From positions 12,532-45,112 of the forward strand of contig CAJFCJ010000128.1 in assembly GCA_904063045.1 (NCBI GenBank): a DNA stretch of 32,581 nucleotides. Direction: 5' to 3'. The stretch comes from Dimorphilus gyrociliatus. Lineage: Eukaryota > Annelida > Polychaeta > Dinophilidae. Shown piece after piece: positions 30,588 through 32,581 of this stretch (the stretch's first letter is position 1; each line of letters begins with the position of its first letter). The position numbers were made by a program, and so were the translations under genes. Under the pieces are notes generated by a model, which saw only the letters and a list, made by a program, of their open reading frames with translations, was not told where the DNA came from and searched no databases.

Positions 30588-31893
30588 CAATCTAAAAGTT
30601 CTGCACATTTTTTATTTATTTTTATAGTAGTTAGGTTGTTTTAATAATTTTTTTTATATTATAGCCTATAGTCTACTCTAGAAAAATTAACTATTCTATT
30701 CCTTAATAGTTCCCCCATTGTTTATACATGTCTGCCATTTGGATGGAAGTAGATCTATCCCATTCTGATAAAAGGAGGATGGTTTTCTCCTCAAAAATTC
30801 CTTGACATCTTTTTTTAGCTCCTCCAAATTTTCATAATCAACTCCTCTGATATGATCTTTCAGTCATCCAAACAGGTAAAAATCAGATGGGGCCAAATTA
30901 GGGCTGTATGGGGGATGTGGACAGACAGACCATCCCTGATTTCTGATAAAATCAGTTGTGTACAGATTGGTATGGGGTCTGGCATTATCATGCTGTAAAA
31001 TAATCTGTTTTCCAGCCCTTATCCTATGCAATCTCCTCCTTAGCTCTTTGGGGTCTCCACATACTGAATGGAGTTGACTGTTTCACCATAATTCATAAAT
31101 TCAACATGGATTAATCCTGAATGGTCCCAAAAAACTGTGCACATCAGTTTTTCAGCTGATTTAGTCATTTTTAGCTTTTTTTCAGGTGGCAATGATGTAT
31201 GTTTGTAGGTTAGGGAAGCTCTCTTTGATTCAGGATCATAGAGATGAACCCAAGATTCATCCCCAGTTACTATTTTTTCTAAAAATGCTTCTTTTTCTGC
31301 CATGTACCTATTAAGTAGTTCAATGCAATGGCTCACCCTTACCTCTTTTTGATCCTGATTAAGATCATAGGGAATCCATTTAGCACAAATTTTCTGTACC
31401 CTAGCTCCTTAATCATCTTCCCAACAGCCTCTTGACCAATATCTAAGTTTTTGGCAATTGCTCTCTGAAATGTGGTTCAATCTTCCCTGATAAGCCTATC
31501 AACTGATTCTTTATTTTGATCTGTTAGAGCTGTCTTTGGACAACCAGATCTTGGCAAGTCTTTAAGATTTTTTCATCCTTTTTTATTTTAATAGCCCACC
31601 TTCTTACTAAGATTCACTCAGAGTTTCATCCTCAAAATAGCTTTTTAACCTTGTGTAAATATTCTTTGAAGAGGCCTTCTCATGGACTAAAAATGCAATA
31701 ATTTTTCACTGATCGGAACATGTAGACATGACCTGCTGTTGTTTGCACTGAAATAATTTTGTAATGGCTTGACAGAACCAAATGAAATTTTCACAATGAA
31801 AGTTTACAGATGAAGTAATAGATTTGGAAAGTATCAATAGTATTACTTAGGCCGTTTTAAAATTACAGCAAAATGTGTAGAACTTTTAGATCA
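30588..31893 (-). mobile_element. Full-length mariner element (about 1306 bp)
   Basis: The terminal inverted repeats match over 20 of 24 or more positions: ATCTAAAAGTTCTGCACATT at the left and its complement with CTACACAT at the right. TA dinucleotides flank both ends (30586-30587 and 31894-31895), the mariner target duplication. Size is typical. It split an older promoter copy of the claudin-like family. Confidence 0.85.
30696..31729 (-). pseudogene. mariner DD34D transposase, recently broken
   Basis: About 344 codons from ATG 31729 to TAG 30696. N-terminal HTH remnants (KASSKNIYTRLKSYF) are followed by LDIGQEAVGKMIKELGYRK, IVTGDESWVHLYDPESKRAS (first Asp), SAEKLMCTVFWDHSGLIHVE, LQHDNARPHTN (second Asp) and YSPNLAPSDFYLFG (third Asp, 34 residues on). 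Lesions seen: a TGA at codon 8 and further stops in the N-terminal part, a frameshift at VETP/KELRRRL, and a TGA after FYLFG. The copy is inactive, but its intact ends could still be used in trans. Confidence 0.85.
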
Positions 31894-31895
31894 TA

Positions 31896-31965
31896 CCTAA
31901 TATTTAAACTATTTCGCTTATTCAGTTTCAGATAGACTTTTGAGCAGTGCACAAGTGTACATAGT
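31896..31965 (+). pseudogene. Promoter relic of a third claudin-like copy
   Basis: TTATTCAGTTTCAGATAGAC and CAGTGCACAAGTGTAC match the start-site regions of copies A and B. The upstream part of the same relic lies at 30480-30587 (GTCGCTCCCTGAT, ACACAGACAG), on the far side of the mariner. After 31965 the homology ends and no coding sequence follows. Confidence 0.6.
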
Positions 31966-32206
31966 CTCTAAGGCTTTTTCAATTCATTGCTTTCCATTGA
32001 CAAACTGGATATATGTAAATTTGATAGTAAAACTAAAACAGGACCAGTTGAAAGGGTCTGCAAGAAAAGTAAAAAGACTTGAAAATGTTTTTTTTTCTTA
32101 TGAAATCATAAAAAAGACAAGAAATGAAAAAGATAATGAATGGTTAATTTGTAACAATTTATTTTGTTTCAAACTGATAAAGTAAATGAAAATTTGTTGA
32201 TTAAAT
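31966..32206. other. Stretch with no recognised gene
   Basis: A basic open frame ends at 32185 but resembles nothing. It may be flank or 3' part of the retroelement on the right. Confidence 0.35.
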
Positions 32207-32581
32207 TTATGTCAATTTGAAAAGTATAACTTGGAACAAATATCTAAGACTTCTGAACATGTTATCTGCCCAATTTTGAAATTTTCCCATTTTCCCTTCT
32301 ATTACCAGTAACTTATGTAGTGCTCTTCTTACTTCCAAGTTTCTTCTTTCTACTATGCCATTGCTTTGGCTATGAAAGGCTGTAGTTTTGATTTTCCTTA
32401 CACCCAGGGATGTGACAAGCTCAACAAATGTCTCGCTTAGGAAGTTTCTTCCTTGATCAGTTAACACTTCCTCTGGTAAACCAAAATTAGGAAAATTGTC
32501 ATAAAACAAGTGTTTTAGTATCTCTTCTGAAGTTTGTCCCTTAAGAGGATACAGGTTTGTAAATCTTGACATGTGATCTAC
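32207..32581 (-). pseudogene. Ty3-type retrotransposon integrase fragment, cut by window edge
   Basis: The minus frame enters from the window edge with VDHMSRFTNLYPLKGQTSEE, then FGLPEEVLTDQGRNFLSETF and TAFHSQSNGIVERRN. The Asp of TDQG and the Glu of VER are 35 residues apart, the retroviral-type DD35E core. After WADNMFRSLRYLFQ the frame ends early at 32207, where Ty3 integrases normally continue (SPF-LLYG region), so the copy appears truncated or shifted. Whether it belongs with the LTR at 30117 is unknown. Confidence 0.75.

Noticed and set aside
1-32581. CRISPR arrays, bacterial operons or prophage
   Set aside because: No regularly spaced repeats, Shine-Dalgarno sites or bacterial genes. 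Introns and animal domains are everywhere.
1-32581. tRNA and rRNA genes
   Set aside because: No cloverleaf with A and B boxes and no conserved rRNA blocks were spotted by eye. A scan program would be needed to exclude diverged ones.

Overview
This is a eukaryotic, probably bilaterian invertebrate, window. It is strongly AT-rich. Genes are cut by many short (about 50-90 bp) GT-AG introns, most in phase 1, and the encoded parts are animal extracellular and membrane modules: LDL-receptor class A repeats, leucine-rich repeats, 7TM receptors, PAN/apple-like, C-type lectin, discoidin/fucolectin-like, claudin-like and RING/TRIM. There are no operons or bacterial signals. I cannot name the phylum. 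The compact introns, GRL101-like receptor and lectin families fit a small-genome invertebrate, and one promoter has an arthropod-style TCAGTT initiator, but neither point is diagnostic.

Left part (1-7.3 kb): the end of a secreted EGF/PAN-like gene on the minus strand, a Tc1-type remnant, a dead rhodopsin-like receptor, an internally deleted Tc1/mariner transposase, one intact class A receptor (3872-4843) and a small Cys-rich two-exon reading frame. Short TIR elements carrying internal TTAGGG runs are scattered throughout.

Centre (7.3-19.6 kb): the main gene is a 17-exon minus-strand model (7300-13733, about 1691 residues) whose splice phases agree at every junction. It encodes a signal peptide, SRCR-like and C-type-lectin-like modules, six LDLa repeats, LRRs, a seven-helix domain of the GRL101/relaxin-receptor type and a C-terminal tail resembling a decayed kinase lobe. 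To its right lies a plus-strand PAN-like secreted gene, followed by discoidin-like exons ending at 19547. Between them sit an inverted duplication (14038-14632 / 16769-17375), an unidentified more GC-rich insert, an LTR fragment and a MITE. The two sets of exons may be one gene split by these insertions.

Right part (19.6-32.6 kb): decayed immune-type genes (RING/TRIM, C-type lectin, discoidin), a Tc1 fragment and long stretches without genes. A claudin/PMP22-like family follows, with one dead copy, one intact copy (28194-28815) and one copy reduced to its promoter and interrupted by a 1.3-kb mariner with matching TIRs and TA target sites. The window ends in a Ty3-type integrase fragment.

Most intact genes encode surface or secreted recognition proteins, and most decayed ones are members of the same families. 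The picture is a fast-turning-over, TE-rich region of receptor and lectin genes. All exon models come from reading frames and splice sites only, and family calls are by eye.
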